DNA of 64,000 bases from Chitinophagaceae bacterium UBA7600 (lineage in GTDB: Bacteria; Bacteroidota; Bacteroidia; Chitinophagales; Chitinophagaceae). Each line of letters opens with the position of its first letter. Position 1 is the stretch's first letter. Under the pieces are notes generated by a model, which was not told the DNA's origin, searched no databases, and worked only from the letters and a program-made list of their open reading frames with translations. Both the position numbers and the translations under genes were made by a program. This document shows, one piece after another, positions 52,673-61,779 of this stretch. The stretch is taken from contig DLKC01000012.1 of assembly GCA_002478885.1 (NCBI GenBank), positions 4,311 through 68,310 of the forward strand. The letters run 5' to 3'.

Positions 52673-55210
52673 ATGATAATCAACCAGTTACGTCAATTTC
52701 CATATTGGCATATAAATAGACAATTGCAGAATGTGTCAAATCCAAAAAACGATATTCGCCTTAAAGAACTGATTTTAAAACTGCGGGATGCCGGTTTACC
52801 GGTTTCGCTTGAGCAGACATCGGAGTACAGTATTTCCCTTGATTGCAGTTATATGCTGAATGCAAACGGGAGCATGCGCTGGATCTATCCCTCCGCTTCA
52901 AAAACTCCTGAATTCCTGAGATTTTACCACAGCAACAATTTGCGCTCGACGTTGATCAAGACAATGATCAGCACCGGTTTCTCCATCGGCGCGAAGAAGA
53001 TGCTTGGTAACGGCAGTTTTACGCTGTACTGCAACAACAGTTTAAAACCATGGCTGAATAACTGGGCACTTTTTGCAACTACTGCTTTTACAAAAGACAA
53101 AGTTTTACTCTGGCATATGGATGCGGTTAAAAAAAGCCTGTTCACCCGTTTTGCATTCTCGCCAAAAGCAAGTGCTGAATTACAGGACGAGGCTGCTGTG
53201 TTAAGATCAGCAGGCAAACTGTCGAACGAACTGATAAGTGCGCCAGCATGCCTAAGCGATTCGGCGTTTCATTTTACACAAACCGATGTAATGAATGAGC
53301 GTATAACCAAGACTGACCGTATCAACCAAATACCCTTAAAAGCATTGACCATGTGGCTTGAAACAGATTTAAAAGAAGCGCCGATCGCTAACAGCAAATG
53401 GTTTGAAAAAACCATTGATACCGCCGAAAACATAAATAGCTGGAAGGATAAAAGAATTGCTGAAAGCTTTTGTGTTAAATACGCAAAACTTACCTCATTC
53501 CTGAAAAGCAGGCAATCGATGCCTGTAAGCACAGCGCACGGCGACTTTACACCATGGAACATTTATATAGAACAGGACAAGCTGGTGATGATCGATTGGG
53601 AGTTGTTTGAAACCCAAATGCCTGCGCTTTATGATGTGTTTCATTTTGTTTACCAGTCGAACTCACTTGCAGGTTTAAAACCCTACAGCCAGATAAGAAA
53701 AGAGCTCGATGAATTGTTTGCTCAACCGCAGTGGCAAAAATTTATTCGCAAAAACAACATCAGTACAGACCTGGCCGAGCAGTGTTACCTCGCTAAAGTA
53801 GTGAGTCATTACCTGCCGGTTTATGCAAAGCAGCAGGCATGGGATGCACAGGTAAAACGCTCACTTTCGGTTTGGAATGAGGCTCTCACTTACTGGTTGA
53901 ACAGGTCATCGGTTATGCCTGTAAGAAAGATTGTATTGCACGATGCCATGTTCTACCTGCACGATATGCCTTATGCGGCGATGAAATTTATTATTGAAAC
54001 GATCGACGATTTGTCCGAGGCTTCGGATATGGACATCTGCATCGAAAAAAAGAATGGGGAAAAGCTGATCGCTCTTTTTAAAAAGAATACGCTTATTAAG
54101 CAGGTAAAGGTCATAAGCAAAACATATATGAAACAGGTTGAACTATTGCTGAACGATAACAGCCTGTTGTATTTCGACCTGATCAATGATTTTAAAAGAA
54201 AGCAGTGGAATTTCCTCAATGCAAAGAAAGTGATTGGTTCATCGGTTGAAAATCCACACGGGGTAAGAGTTGCAGGAGCAGCTTTTGATTTCCTGTACAC
54301 CATGCAGTTCTACCAGCTCAACAACAGCGACATTCCCGAAAAGTATTCGCAATGGTTCAAGCAATACGAAAAACAAATAATGCCGGTTGTGAATAAGGCA
54401 TTACCAGGCCTTGGAATGAGCTATGATGAACTACAGAAAAACGACAAAGAAAAAACCAATAAAATATTTAACCACGTAAAAGAGCAGCCAGGCAATAAAG
54501 GATTGTCAAAATTGGGCAATCAACTCGCTTATTGCTGGGACAATATAAGAAACATGAAACCATCAGCAGGCTATATCATCACATTCAGTGGTGTTGACGG
54601 AGCAGGTAAAACAACCATTATCAACAAAACCAAAAACTTCCTGGAAAAGAACCTTCGCCGGAAAGTGGTGGTACTCAGGCACCGTCCTTCGGTTTTGCCA
54701 ATGCTGAGTGCATGGAAACATGGCCGCGAAGCTGCTGAGCAAATGTCGGCCAACACGATGCCAAGACAGGGCAAAAACAAAAGCAGCATCTCTTCCCTGT
54801 TCAGGTTTGTTTACTATTATACCGATTACCTCCTTGGCCAGTTTTACGTACAGGCAAAATATGTATGGAGAGGAAATGTGGTTGTGTATGACCGCTACTA
54901 TTTCGACTTCATCAATGACAGCCGCAGAAGCAACATAGATCTTCCAAAACCATTTACCTCGTGGCTGTACCGTCTTTTGGTAAAACCGGAAATCAATTTC
55001 TTTTTGTATGCGCCGGCAGAAACAATATTAAAACGCAAACAGGAAATGGATGAAGCGTCAATAAAAACCCTTACCGCCGATTACCTCGATCTTTTTGAAT
55101 CGTTGTCTGGCAGGTACAAAAGATCATCCTATATATCCATCAGCAATATTGAGATGACCGAGACACTAAGCACCGTCTTTGAAAAGATCAGGATTCAACA
55201 TTTAAATTAA
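52673..55210 (+). CDS. Three-domain fusion: APH-like kinase, nucleotidyltransferase-like domain, dTMP-kinase-like domain
   Basis: 845 residues, no leader. Residues ~30-415 resemble aminoglycoside/choline-kinase phosphotransferases: Brenner motif 'AHGDFTPWNIYI' (His289, Asp291, Asn296) and metal-binding 'MIDWE' (Asp308). Residues ~420-580 look like a minimal nucleotidyltransferase: 'ASDMDICIEK' (D452-x-D454) then 'LLYFDLINDF' and 'GVRVAGAAFDFLY'. Residues ~630-845 are a thymidylate-kinase-like P-loop domain: Walker A 'GVDGAGKTT' (640-648), 'LRHRPSVLP', 'VVYDRYYFDF'. It is not ordinary Tmk (fused, in EPS context). It may phosphorylate or activate an EPS precursor; substrate unknown. It heads a unit with a double glycosyltransferase. 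Confidence 0.8.
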   Translation: MIINQLRQFPYWHINRQLQNVSNPKNDIRLKELILKLRDAGLPVSLEQTSEYSISLDCSYMLNANGSMRWIYPSASKTPEFLRFYHSNNLRSTLIKTMISTGFSIGAKKMLGNGSFTLYCNNSLKPWLNNWALFATTAFTKDKVLLWHMDAVKKSLFTRFAFSPKASAELQDEAAVLRSAGKLSNELISAPACLSDSAFHFTQTDVMNERITKTDRINQIPLKALTMWLETDLKEAPIANSKWFEKTIDTAENINSWKDKRIAESFCVKYAKLTSFLKSRQSMPVSTAHGDFTPWNIYIEQDKLVMIDWELFETQMPALYDVFHFVYQSNSLAGLKPYSQIRKELDELFAQPQWQKFIRKNNISTDLAEQCYLAKVVSHYLPVYAKQQAWDAQVKRSLSVWNEALTYWLNRSSVMPVRKIVLHDAMFYLHDMPYAAMKFIIETIDDLSEASDMDICIEKKNGEKLIALFKKNTLIKQVKVISKTYMKQVELLLNDNSLLYFDLINDFKRKQWNFLNAKKVIGSSVENPHGVRVAGAAFDFLYTMQFYQLNNSDIPEKYSQWFKQYEKQIMPVVNKALPGLGMSYDELQKNDKEKTNKIFNHVKEQPGNKGLSKLGNQLAYCWDNIRNMKPSAGYIITFSGVDGAGKTTIINKTKNFLEKNLRRKVVVLRHRPSVLPMLSAWKHGREAAEQMSANTMPRQGKNKSSISSLFRFVYYYTDYLLGQFYVQAKYVWRGNVVVYDRYYFDFINDSRRSNIDLPKPFTSWLYRLLVKPEINFFLYAPAETILKRKQEMDEASIKTLTADYLDLFESLSGRYKRSSYISISNIEMTETLSTVFEKIRIQHLN

Positions 55211-55228
55211 CCCCTTAAGAATAGCCAA

Positions 55229-57601
55229 ATGAAAACAATTCTTGTAACTGCGTATGCAATCAACCCTTTTAACGGCTCGGAGGACGGCACCGGCTGGAAC
55301 TTTGTGATGCAGATAGCCCGCCATAATAAAGTGATCGCTATAACAAGGAAAAACAACCGCCCGCATATCGAAAGATACCAAGCTGAACATCCTGAGCTTG
55401 GTGACAGGTTCAACAAGATCAGCTTTATGTATTTCGATTGGCCAAAGAAATTAATATGGTGGAAAAAAGGGCCATTGCTTTCCCTTATTTATTTCTATAT
55501 GTGGCAATTCACATTGGCGCTATGGCTTAAAAATAAAAAACTGTCTTTTGATATTGCCCATAACCTCAATTTCCACAACGATTGGACACCTACATTTTTA
55601 TGGATACTCGGAAAACCACTGGTATGGGGCCCCGTAGGCCATCACCCAAAAATTCCAAAACAGTTCCTCCTGGAAACCTACGGTAAAAAGGAATACCTGA
55701 AAGACCGCTATCTCTGGCTGCTGAAAAATATTTTCTGGAAACTGGATCCCTTCGTTTTCATCTCGCGAAAAAAAGCAGATCATGTTGTTTGCATCAATAG
55801 CGAGGCGCCCAAAAAATTGAAACTGCCAAAGGAAAAATATACCATCATTCCAGCTGTCGCATCAGAAAAGATCCATAGCGGAACTGCAGATAAAACCATG
55901 TTCCGTGTCATTTCTTCAGGAAGATTTGTGGCATTGAAAGGCTTCGATGTAACAGTAAGTAGTTTTGCCGCTTTCTACAACAGGCTTTCTGCTGAGCAGC
56001 AAAGCCATACCGAACTGGTGCTCGTAGGTACAGGGGAGCAAAAAAGATTGCTCGAAAACATTATCGAAGCTGAAGGCATTCAACATTGTACCCGCATCAT
56101 CAACTGGATACCCAGAACAGAAATGATGCAGTTGTTCAGCTCTTCTTCCGTGTTTCTTTTCCCCACGCATGAAGGCGCCGGCATGGTAGTGCCCGAGGCA
56201 ATGAGCTATGGCTTGCCCGTGTTGTGCTGGGATAATTGCGGTCCGGGTGAATTTATTCACCCCTCTTCTAAACTCGCCGTTCCGTACAGATCGTATAGAG
56301 AAGGCATTGAAGACTATGCGCAAAATTTATACAGGTTGTATACTGATCAATTATTTTACCAACAGGAAAGCCTGCTTGCAACAGAGCGTTACGATGCGCT
56401 ATTTAACTGGGATATCAAAGGCGACCAGTTGGACAATATATATTCCTCGATAACCGCAACAAAAAATAAAACGGCTACTACAGAAGCTAAGATCAAAGCC
56501 CAGGGCAAACCAAAGATCATCGCAGTTCATTTGCTGAATGACAGAAGCGGAAGTCCCCTTGTATTCAGGCAGGCGCTTATAACACTCTCAAAAACCAACC
56601 AGGTCGATCTATACACCGCAACACCATCAGGTGACGGTTTCCTGAGTAACATTCCGGGTATTAAACAACACGACATCTTTTATAAATGGCATTCAAACAA
56701 GCTTTTCCTGCTGGTGCTTTTCCTTTTTGCACAAACATGGTTATTTGCAAAGCTGTTTTTTAAGATCAACAGCAGGGACACCGTTTACATCAATACCCTG
56801 CTCCCGTTTGGTGCAGCGCTTGCTGCAAAGCTTAGAGGCTGCAAAGTGGTTTACCATGTACACGAAGTAAGCGTAAAGCCGCAGGGGTTGAAAAATTTCC
56901 TGACAAAGGTCGCTGAGAAAACAGCGGTCGAGATCATCTTCGTATCAAACTTTGTAAAAGAACAATTCAACTTCATTAAACCCGTTACAAAAGTTGTTTA
57001 CAATACCCTGCCCGAAAATTTTATCGAGGAAACAAAACTTGTTGCAGGCAATAATAAGCTTTGGCCTTTTACCGTGCTTATGCTCTGTTCACTAAAAAAA
57101 TACAAAGGCATATACGAGTTTGTAAATCTTTCAAAAAAATTACCACACATCAATTTTATCCTGGTGCTGAATGCCGCTGAGAAAGACGTAGAAATTTTCA
57201 GGCAATCGGTAAATGCACCGGCCAACTGCTTTATGTTCTCCTCAAAAAGCGATACAGTTCCCTTTTACAGGTTATGCCATCTCGTTGTAAATCTTTCCAA
57301 TCCTGATGAGTGGGTTGAAACCTTCGGCATGACGGTGCTGGAAGCTATGCAATGCGGCAGGCCCGTGATTGTCCCACCTGCGGGTGGTGTAACAGAACTG
57401 GTGCACGAAGGCCAGGATGGCTTTTATGTAAATTCAAGAAACATCGAAGAGCTCTCCCGAAAAGTTGAACTGCTCGCTTCTTCGCCCGACATGTACCAGA
57501 GAATGTCTGATACTGCATCAAAGAACGCTGCGAATTTCAGCCCGCTGCGATTCAATATCAGCATCGAAATGATTTTCCATAAACTTCAAAAGATCGCATA
57601 A
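55229..57601 (+). CDS. Tandem double glycosyltransferase (GT4-GT4)
   Basis: A 790-residue protein with two GT-B modules. Module 1 (~1-405): 'ILVTAYAINPFNGSEDGTGWNF' acceptor side, then 'VISSGRFVALKGFDVTVSSF', and 'LFPTHEGAGMVVPEAMSYGLPVL' as the EX7E nucleotide-sugar site. Module 2 (~425-790): 'IIAVHLLNDRSGSPLVFRQAL', a hydrophobic helix (~490-510), and 'EWVETFGMTVLEAMQCGRPVIVP' as its donor site. The two probably add successive sugars. It starts 18 bp after the kinase fusion and ends at a good terminator. Confidence 0.88.
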   Translation: MKTILVTAYAINPFNGSEDGTGWNFVMQIARHNKVIAITRKNNRPHIERYQAEHPELGDRFNKISFMYFDWPKKLIWWKKGPLLSLIYFYMWQFTLALWLKNKKLSFDIAHNLNFHNDWTPTFLWILGKPLVWGPVGHHPKIPKQFLLETYGKKEYLKDRYLWLLKNIFWKLDPFVFISRKKADHVVCINSEAPKKLKLPKEKYTIIPAVASEKIHSGTADKTMFRVISSGRFVALKGFDVTVSSFAAFYNRLSAEQQSHTELVLVGTGEQKRLLENIIEAEGIQHCTRIINWIPRTEMMQLFSSSSVFLFPTHEGAGMVVPEAMSYGLPVLCWDNCGPGEFIHPSSKLAVPYRSYREGIEDYAQNLYRLYTDQLFYQQESLLATERYDALFNWDIKGDQLDNIYSSITATKNKTATTEAKIKAQGKPKIIAVHLLNDRSGSPLVFRQALITLSKTNQVDLYTATPSGDGFLSNIPGIKQHDIFYKWHSNKLFLLVLFLFAQTWLFAKLFFKINSRDTVYINTLLPFGAALAAKLRGCKVVYHVHEVSVKPQGLKNFLTKVAEKTAVEIIFVSNFVKEQFNFIKPVTKVVYNTLPENFIEETKLVAGNNKLWPFTVLMLCSLKKYKGIYEFVNLSKKLPHINFILVLNAAEKDVEIFRQSVNAPANCFMFSSKSDTVPFYRLCHLVVNLSNPDEWVETFGMTVLEAMQCGRPVIVPPAGGVTELVHEGQDGFYVNSRNIEELSRKVELLASSPDMYQRMSDTASKNAANFSPLRFNISIEMIFHKLQKIA

Positions 57602-57624
57602 TTAAACCCCAGGCATCATAGACT

Positions 57625-57657
57625 AAGGCTCCGTTTTCGGAGCCTTTTGTTTTTTAT
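57625..57657 (+). terminator. Rho-independent terminator of the double glycosyltransferase gene
   Basis: Stem AAGGCTCCG / CGGAGCCTT with a TTTT loop (57625-57646), then TTGTTTTTTA. Confidence 0.92.
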
Positions 57658-57673
57658 AGTTGCCCAAAGAACA

Positions 57674-57729
57674 GCATGTACAGGAGTGCGACGCAACAGG
57701 TGCCGCCATAAAAACATACAGCCGGGGTA
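57674..57729 (+). repeat. Dispersed intergenic repeat, complete copy (pair member)
   Basis: Left flank GCATGTACAGGA, core GTGCGACGCAAC (57686-57697), 22-nt spacer, right box AGCCGGGG (57720-57727). It faces the inverted copy at 57752. Confidence 0.88.
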
Positions 57730-57751
57730 CAAAATACTTCTTGTTTTTTTG

Positions 57752-57807
57752 AGCCAGGCTTCGCTCCCGCTATCAAGCATTCGTTGCGTCGCACTCTTCA
57801 GCTGCAG
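57752..57807 (-). repeat. Dispersed intergenic repeat, inverted pair member
   Basis: On the minus strand: CTGCAGCTGAAGA, core GTGCGACGCAAC (57783-57794), about 22-nt spacer, right box AGCCTGGCT (57752-57760). Confidence 0.88.
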
Positions 57808-57922
57808 TAACACTACGCAGCATATGAATGCAGCGGCTACGTATGCGGCGTGGAATAATTTTCCACTAAATAAAAGCGCCCGTTTGAAAAAGGTTGACAA
57901 CGATTTATTATATGGAATACTT

Positions 57923-57937
57923 TTCCGTTGTATGGAA
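57923..57937 (+). promoter_or_regulatory. Putative activator-binding site (EPS unit 4)
   Basis: TTCCGTTGTATGGAA, an exact TTCC-N7-GGAA, starting 68 bp before TTGGCAC. Just upstream, TATTATATGGAAT (57906-57918) is the reverse complement of 13 bp at 43543-43555. Confidence 0.5.
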
Positions 57938-57973
57938 TTAAACTTAACCTCTGAAATAATTAAACCCTTACCT

Positions 57974-57988
57974 GCAAAGGGTTTCAGC
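57974..57988 (+). promoter_or_regulatory. 15-bp element shared with EPS promoter 2
   Basis: GCAAAGGGTTTCAGC, identical to 51131-51145, placed 10 bp (about one helical turn) nearer to TTGGCAC. Confidence 0.5.
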
Positions 57989-57990
57989 GT

Positions 57991-57997
57991 TTGGCAC
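57991..57997 (+). promoter_or_regulatory. Sigma-54 -24-like element (EPS unit 4)
   Basis: TTGGCAC starting 41 nt before the glycosyltransferase ATG at 58032, followed by AATATAAG. Confidence 0.5.
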
Positions 57998-58031
57998 AAT
58001 ATAAGTTAATACAGGCCAAACTCTACAATCC

Positions 58032-59246
58032 ATGAACAGGACAAAAATAGCAGTGATAGGAACCGTTGGTATACCGGCAAAATATGGTGGCTTTGAAACA
58101 CTGGCCGACCATTTGGTTGAAGAACTTTCCGGCGATGTCGACTTTACCGTTTATTGTACAAAAAAGAAATACGCAAAAGACCAGCGGCCGGCAACCTATA
58201 AAGGCGCGAAATTGGTTTACCTGCCTTTTGATGCAAATGGCATCCAGAGTATCGTTTACGATTGCATAAGCATTCTTCATGCCATGTTCTTTGCAGATGT
58301 ATTGTTGATACTGGGAGTGTCAGGCGGCATTATGTTGCCCTTTGTCCGTTTGTTTACCCGCAAAAAAATTATCATCTCCATTGACGGCATTGAATGGAAA
58401 AGAAATAAATGGAGCAAGGCAGCCAGGCTGTATTTGTTCGCAGCAGAATGGCTGGCGGTAAAATTCTCGCATGCAGATATATCCGACAACGAGTCAATAC
58501 AGGACTATACTGCCATCCGTTATAAAACACTCAGCCATATTATTGAGTATGGAGCCGATCATACAATTGCCGTAAAACCAACACAGGCAGATAAAGAGAA
58601 GTATGCGTTTCTTAATAAGCCATACGCATTTAAAGTGTGCCGCATTGAACCGGAAAACAACATCCATATCGTAACTGAAGCTTTTGCAAAACTGCCCAAG
58701 CATACGCTTGTGATCGTAGGCAACTGGAACAACAGTGAATATGGAAAAGAACTGAAAGAAAAGTATAAGCACTTCAGCAATATTCACCTGCTTGACCCGA
58801 TCTATAACCAGCGCGAACTTGACCTGCTTCGCGGCAACTGTCTCGTATATGTACACGGCCATAGCGCCGGTGGAACCAACCCATCGCTTGTTGAAGCCAT
58901 GTACCTCGGTTTACCCATCGTTGCTTTTGGAGTGAATTACAATAAAACAACAACCGAGCACCAGGCGTTCTATTTTAAAACAGCTGATGAACTTGAAAAC
59001 ATCATCAGCACGACAAAAATTGCCGATCTGAAAAAGAAAGCGGCGGAGATGAAAGACATCGCTGACAGAAGATATACCTGGAAAGTAATCGCCAAGAAAT
59101 ATGCGTTCCTCGCCGAAAAAGTGTTGAGGTCATCTTCCAAATCTGCGCTTGTTCCAAAGGCCACGCAGAAAATACCAAAGAGAAAACTGTTACAACAAGA
59201 ATTGGGTCATTTGCAAAACCCATCATTGTTCTTCGAAAAAAGATAA
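58032..59246 (+). CDS. DUF1972/GT4 glycosyltransferase (rhamnosyltransferase-like)
   Basis: A 404-residue GT-B enzyme. N-terminal DUF1972 signature 'IAVIGTVGIPAKYGGFETLADHLVEEL' and 'ISIDGIEWKRNKWSKAAR'. The GT4 half has 'VCRIEPENNIHIVTEAF' and the donor site 'VHGHSAGGTNPSLVEAMYLGLPIVAF'. Members transfer rhamnose or similar deoxysugars, usually early in a repeat unit. It starts the last EPS unit with a predicted sigma-54-type promoter. Confidence 0.92.
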   Translation: MNRTKIAVIGTVGIPAKYGGFETLADHLVEELSGDVDFTVYCTKKKYAKDQRPATYKGAKLVYLPFDANGIQSIVYDCISILHAMFFADVLLILGVSGGIMLPFVRLFTRKKIIISIDGIEWKRNKWSKAARLYLFAAEWLAVKFSHADISDNESIQDYTAIRYKTLSHIIEYGADHTIAVKPTQADKEKYAFLNKPYAFKVCRIEPENNIHIVTEAFAKLPKHTLVIVGNWNNSEYGKELKEKYKHFSNIHLLDPIYNQRELDLLRGNCLVYVHGHSAGGTNPSLVEAMYLGLPIVAFGVNYNKTTTEHQAFYFKTADELENIISTTKIADLKKKAAEMKDIADRRYTWKVIAKKYAFLAEKVLRSSSKSALVPKATQKIPKRKLLQQELGHLQNPSLFFEKR

Positions 59247-59277
59247 TACTCCCAAACCCAATATTAAAAATACGATC

Positions 59278-60366
59278 ATGAACACTGAACAACTTTTTGC
59301 TTACCTGCTACCAACCGTGGTTACAATTATTATTGTAATGCTCTTATTGCCATTGTTGATTAAACTAAGTCCCGCGCTAAAACTTGTTGATATACCCAAT
59401 GAGCGGAAAGTGCACAAGACACCAATTCCGGCTATCGGCGGTATGGTGATCGTCGTGTCGGTAATAATCACCTATTTTATAGTGCCTTCGCTGCATACCC
59501 TTCTGACCAATAGTATGGCATTCGCTATTTGCCTCGTGCTCTTAATGATCACCGGCGTTGTAGACGACAGGTTGAATATATCCGCGGCATTGCGCTTCTT
59601 AATCCAGATCGGCTGTGCGGTATTTGTGGCAGCAAACGGTATAAGGCTCACATCCCTGCACGGCATCCTCGGTTTGTACGAAATTCCTGTGGCAGTTCAA
59701 TACATGTTAACCGTTACAGTGATCACAGGTGTAACAAATGCATTTAATCTGATTGACGGGATCGATGGTCTCGCAGGAAGTTTTTCTGTAATTAATCTTA
59801 CCGTTCTTTCGATCATAGCAGTGTTAACAGGCCAGGAGCAATGGTTGGCGCTCTTTCTGCCGCTTGTTGCAGCCTTGCTGGTATTCCTGAAATATAACTG
59901 GCGCCCCGCTAAGGTATTCATGGGTGACGGCGGCTCGCTTTTCTTTGGATTTTTCACGGTAACCAGCGGCATTATGCTGATCGAAAAGTCATTCGCCACA
60001 AATAACAGTTTCTCCACCACGTTCATGCTGGTAATTTCCGCTGCGTGTATCATCCCCGTTGTCGACACTGTCCGGGTATTTTACCAGCGTATGCAAAAAG
60101 GCAGATCACCTTTCTCGGCTGATAAGAACCATTTACATCATTGGCTCATTAAACATTACATGGTGCATTCTCAGGCTACCAGGAAGCTCCTGCGTATGCA
60201 AATCATGCTCATTGTTTTATCTATCGGCGCTTCATTTTTTATGAATATAACAGTGGTAATTGTATCACAGGCGTTATTCGTTTTACTCTACACTAAACTG
60301 CTTAAATTCAATAATTTATTCTTCCGTTGGTATCGATACATTAAAACTGTAGAAAGCAGGGCATAA
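59278..60366 (+). CDS. WecA/MraY-type undecaprenyl-phosphate sugar-1-phosphate transferase
   Basis: A 362-residue membrane enzyme with about 11 helices that starts repeat-unit synthesis by moving a (N-acetyl)hexosamine-1-phosphate to undecaprenyl phosphate. 'LVDIPNERKVHKTPIPAIGG', 'ITGVVDDRLNIS' (paired Asp), 'FNLIDGIDGLAG' and 'VFMGDGGSLFFGF' are the conserved cytoplasmic loops. ATG at 59278 is chosen; the frame extends upstream into the previous gene. The regulator follows 41 bp later. Confidence 0.93.
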   Translation: MNTEQLFAYLLPTVVTIIIVMLLLPLLIKLSPALKLVDIPNERKVHKTPIPAIGGMVIVVSVIITYFIVPSLHTLLTNSMAFAICLVLLMITGVVDDRLNISAALRFLIQIGCAVFVAANGIRLTSLHGILGLYEIPVAVQYMLTVTVITGVTNAFNLIDGIDGLAGSFSVINLTVLSIIAVLTGQEQWLALFLPLVAALLVFLKYNWRPAKVFMGDGGSLFFGFFTVTSGIMLIEKSFATNNSFSTTFMLVISAACIIPVVDTVRVFYQRMQKGRSPFSADKNHLHHWLIKHYMVHSQATRKLLRMQIMLIVLSIGASFFMNITVVIVSQALFVLLYTKLLKFNNLFFRWYRYIKTVESRA

Positions 60367-60368
60367 AT

Positions 60369-60383
60369 TTCCATTAAAAAGAA
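60369..60383 (+). promoter_or_regulatory. Possible activator site before its own gene
   Basis: TTCCATTAAAAAGAA resembles the site at 43544 (TTCCATATAATAGAA) with three internal differences. It lies 25 nt before the activator start, with no TTGGCAC nearby, so it could be chance or an autorepression site. Confidence 0.25.
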
Positions 60384-60407
60384 CTAAGGCTTATTTTTTT
60401 TCATAAA

Positions 60408-61775
60408 TTGGACAAAATCCAAAAAGTGGAAAACTATAAAATTTTCATTGTAGAGGATGACCCATGGTATGGAGAGATCCTCGAATATCACCTAAGCCTC
60501 AATCCGGATTATAATATCACGAGATTTACATCGGGCAAAGACTGTTTGGCTAACCTGCACAACAAGCCAAATCTTATTACAATAGACTATTCCTTGCCCG
60601 ATACCAACGGCGAAGAGTTGTACAAAAAAATAAAGGAAATCAATCACGATATCCCGGTCATTGTCATTAGCGGGCAGGATGATGTATCTACTGCCGTCTC
60701 GTTGCTCAAACAGGGCGTTTCAGACTATCTGGTAAAAGACGATAACACAAAAGACCTGCTTTGGAATGCTGTCATCAAAATCAGGGAAAAACAAAACCTG
60801 AAACAGGAAATTGAACAGTTGCGCGAGGAACTGGGCAAGAAATACCAGTTCGATAAACTTATCAAAGGCAACAGCAACGCGATCAGGAAAACCTTCTCGC
60901 TCATAGAAAAAGCAGCACGTACCAATATAAATGTTTCCATCACGGGCGAAACAGGCACCGGGAAAGAATTGGTAGCTAAAGCAATTCACTATCATTCAGA
61001 CAGGGCTAAAAAACCTTTTATAGCCGTAAACGTCTCAGCCATTCCAAAAGAATTAATCGAAAGCGAACTTTTTGGTCACGAGAAAGGCGCATTTACTGGT
61101 GCCATAACCCGCAAGATCGGTAAGTTTGAAGAAGCCAATAAAGGCACCCTCTTTCTCGACGAAATGGGCGAAATGGATCCCTCCCTTCAAAGCAAATTAC
61201 TGCGTGTGCTGCAGGAAAGAGAACTTACAAGAGTTGGAGGAAACGAAACAGTAAAATTTGACATCCGGTTAATCGTTGCTACCCATAAAAACCTGTTGGA
61301 TGAAGTAAAAAAAGGCAACTTCAGGGAAGATCTTTATTACCGCATCATGGGCCTGCCAATTGAACTACCCCCGTTAAGAGACCGCGACAACGACATCATC
61401 CTGCTGGCAAAGTTTTTCCTAGAAGAATTCTGTAAGGAAAATAAAATGCCCGCCATTCAACTGTCGACCGCAGCCAAAGAAAAGCTGCTCAAATACAGCT
61501 ATCCCGGAAACATAAGAGAGTTAAAAGCGGTAGTAGAACTGGCAGCTGTTATGTGCAACGGTTCAGAGCTCAGTGCAGACGAATTGCAACTGACTTCAAT
61601 AATAAAAAGCGATGCCTTGCTCAACGAAGAAAAAACATTGAAATCTTATACCATCGATATTATCAAACACTACCTGGAAAAATACAACAGCAATGTGCTT
61701 AAAGTAGCTGAGAAACTCGATATAGGCAAGTCTACCATCTACAAGATGATTCAACTAAAAGAAATCGAAATCTAA
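60408..61775 (+). CDS. Sigma-54-dependent response regulator (NtrC/AtoC type)
   Basis: 455 residues. Receiver ~10-125 with Asp60 ('[10 protein letters not shown]') and Lys110; AAA+ domain ~150-380 with Walker A 'GETGTGKE' (180-187), the sigma-54 contact loop GAFTGA (227-232) and Walker B 'GTLFLDE'; C-terminal Fis-type helix-turn-helix '[20 protein letters not shown]'. It should bind upstream sites and activate RpoN polymerase when phosphorylated. TTG at 60408 (or GTG at 60426) is the start; no ATG is suitable. H-NOX follows after 4 bp. Best candidate activator for the TTGGCAC promoters of this locus. Confidence 0.94.
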   Translation: MDKIQKVENYKIFIVEDDPWYGEILEYHLSLNPDYNITRFTSGKDCLANLHNKPNLITIDYSLPDTNGEELYKKIKEINHDIPVIVISGQDDVSTAVSLLKQGVSDYLVKDDNTKDLLWNAVIKIREKQNLKQEIEQLREELGKKYQFDKLIKGNSNAIRKTFSLIEKAARTNINVSITGETGTGKELVAKAIHYHSDRAKKPFIAVNVSAIPKELIESELFGHEKGAFTGAITRKIGKFEEANKGTLFLDEMGEMDPSLQSKLLRVLQERELTRVGGNETVKFDIRLIVATHKNLLDEVKKGNFREDLYYRIMGLPIELPPLRDRDNDIILLAKFFLEEFCKENKMPAIQLSTAAKEKLLKYSYPGNIRELKAVVELAAVMCNGSELSADELQLTSIIKSDALLNEEKTLKSYTIDIIKHYLEKYNSNVLKVAEKLDIGKSTIYKMIQLKEIEI

Positions 61776-61779
61776 CAGC

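Larger units (their letters stand above)
57602..58031. other. Intergenic region, EPS promoter 3 and paired repeats
   Basis: 430 bp with a terminator, two inverted repeat copies (57674-57729 and 57752-57807), two GGAA/TTCC sites, an AAACCCTT / AAGGGTTT inverted repeat (57962-57984), the shared 15-mer and TTGGCAC. No gene supported. Confidence 0.65.
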
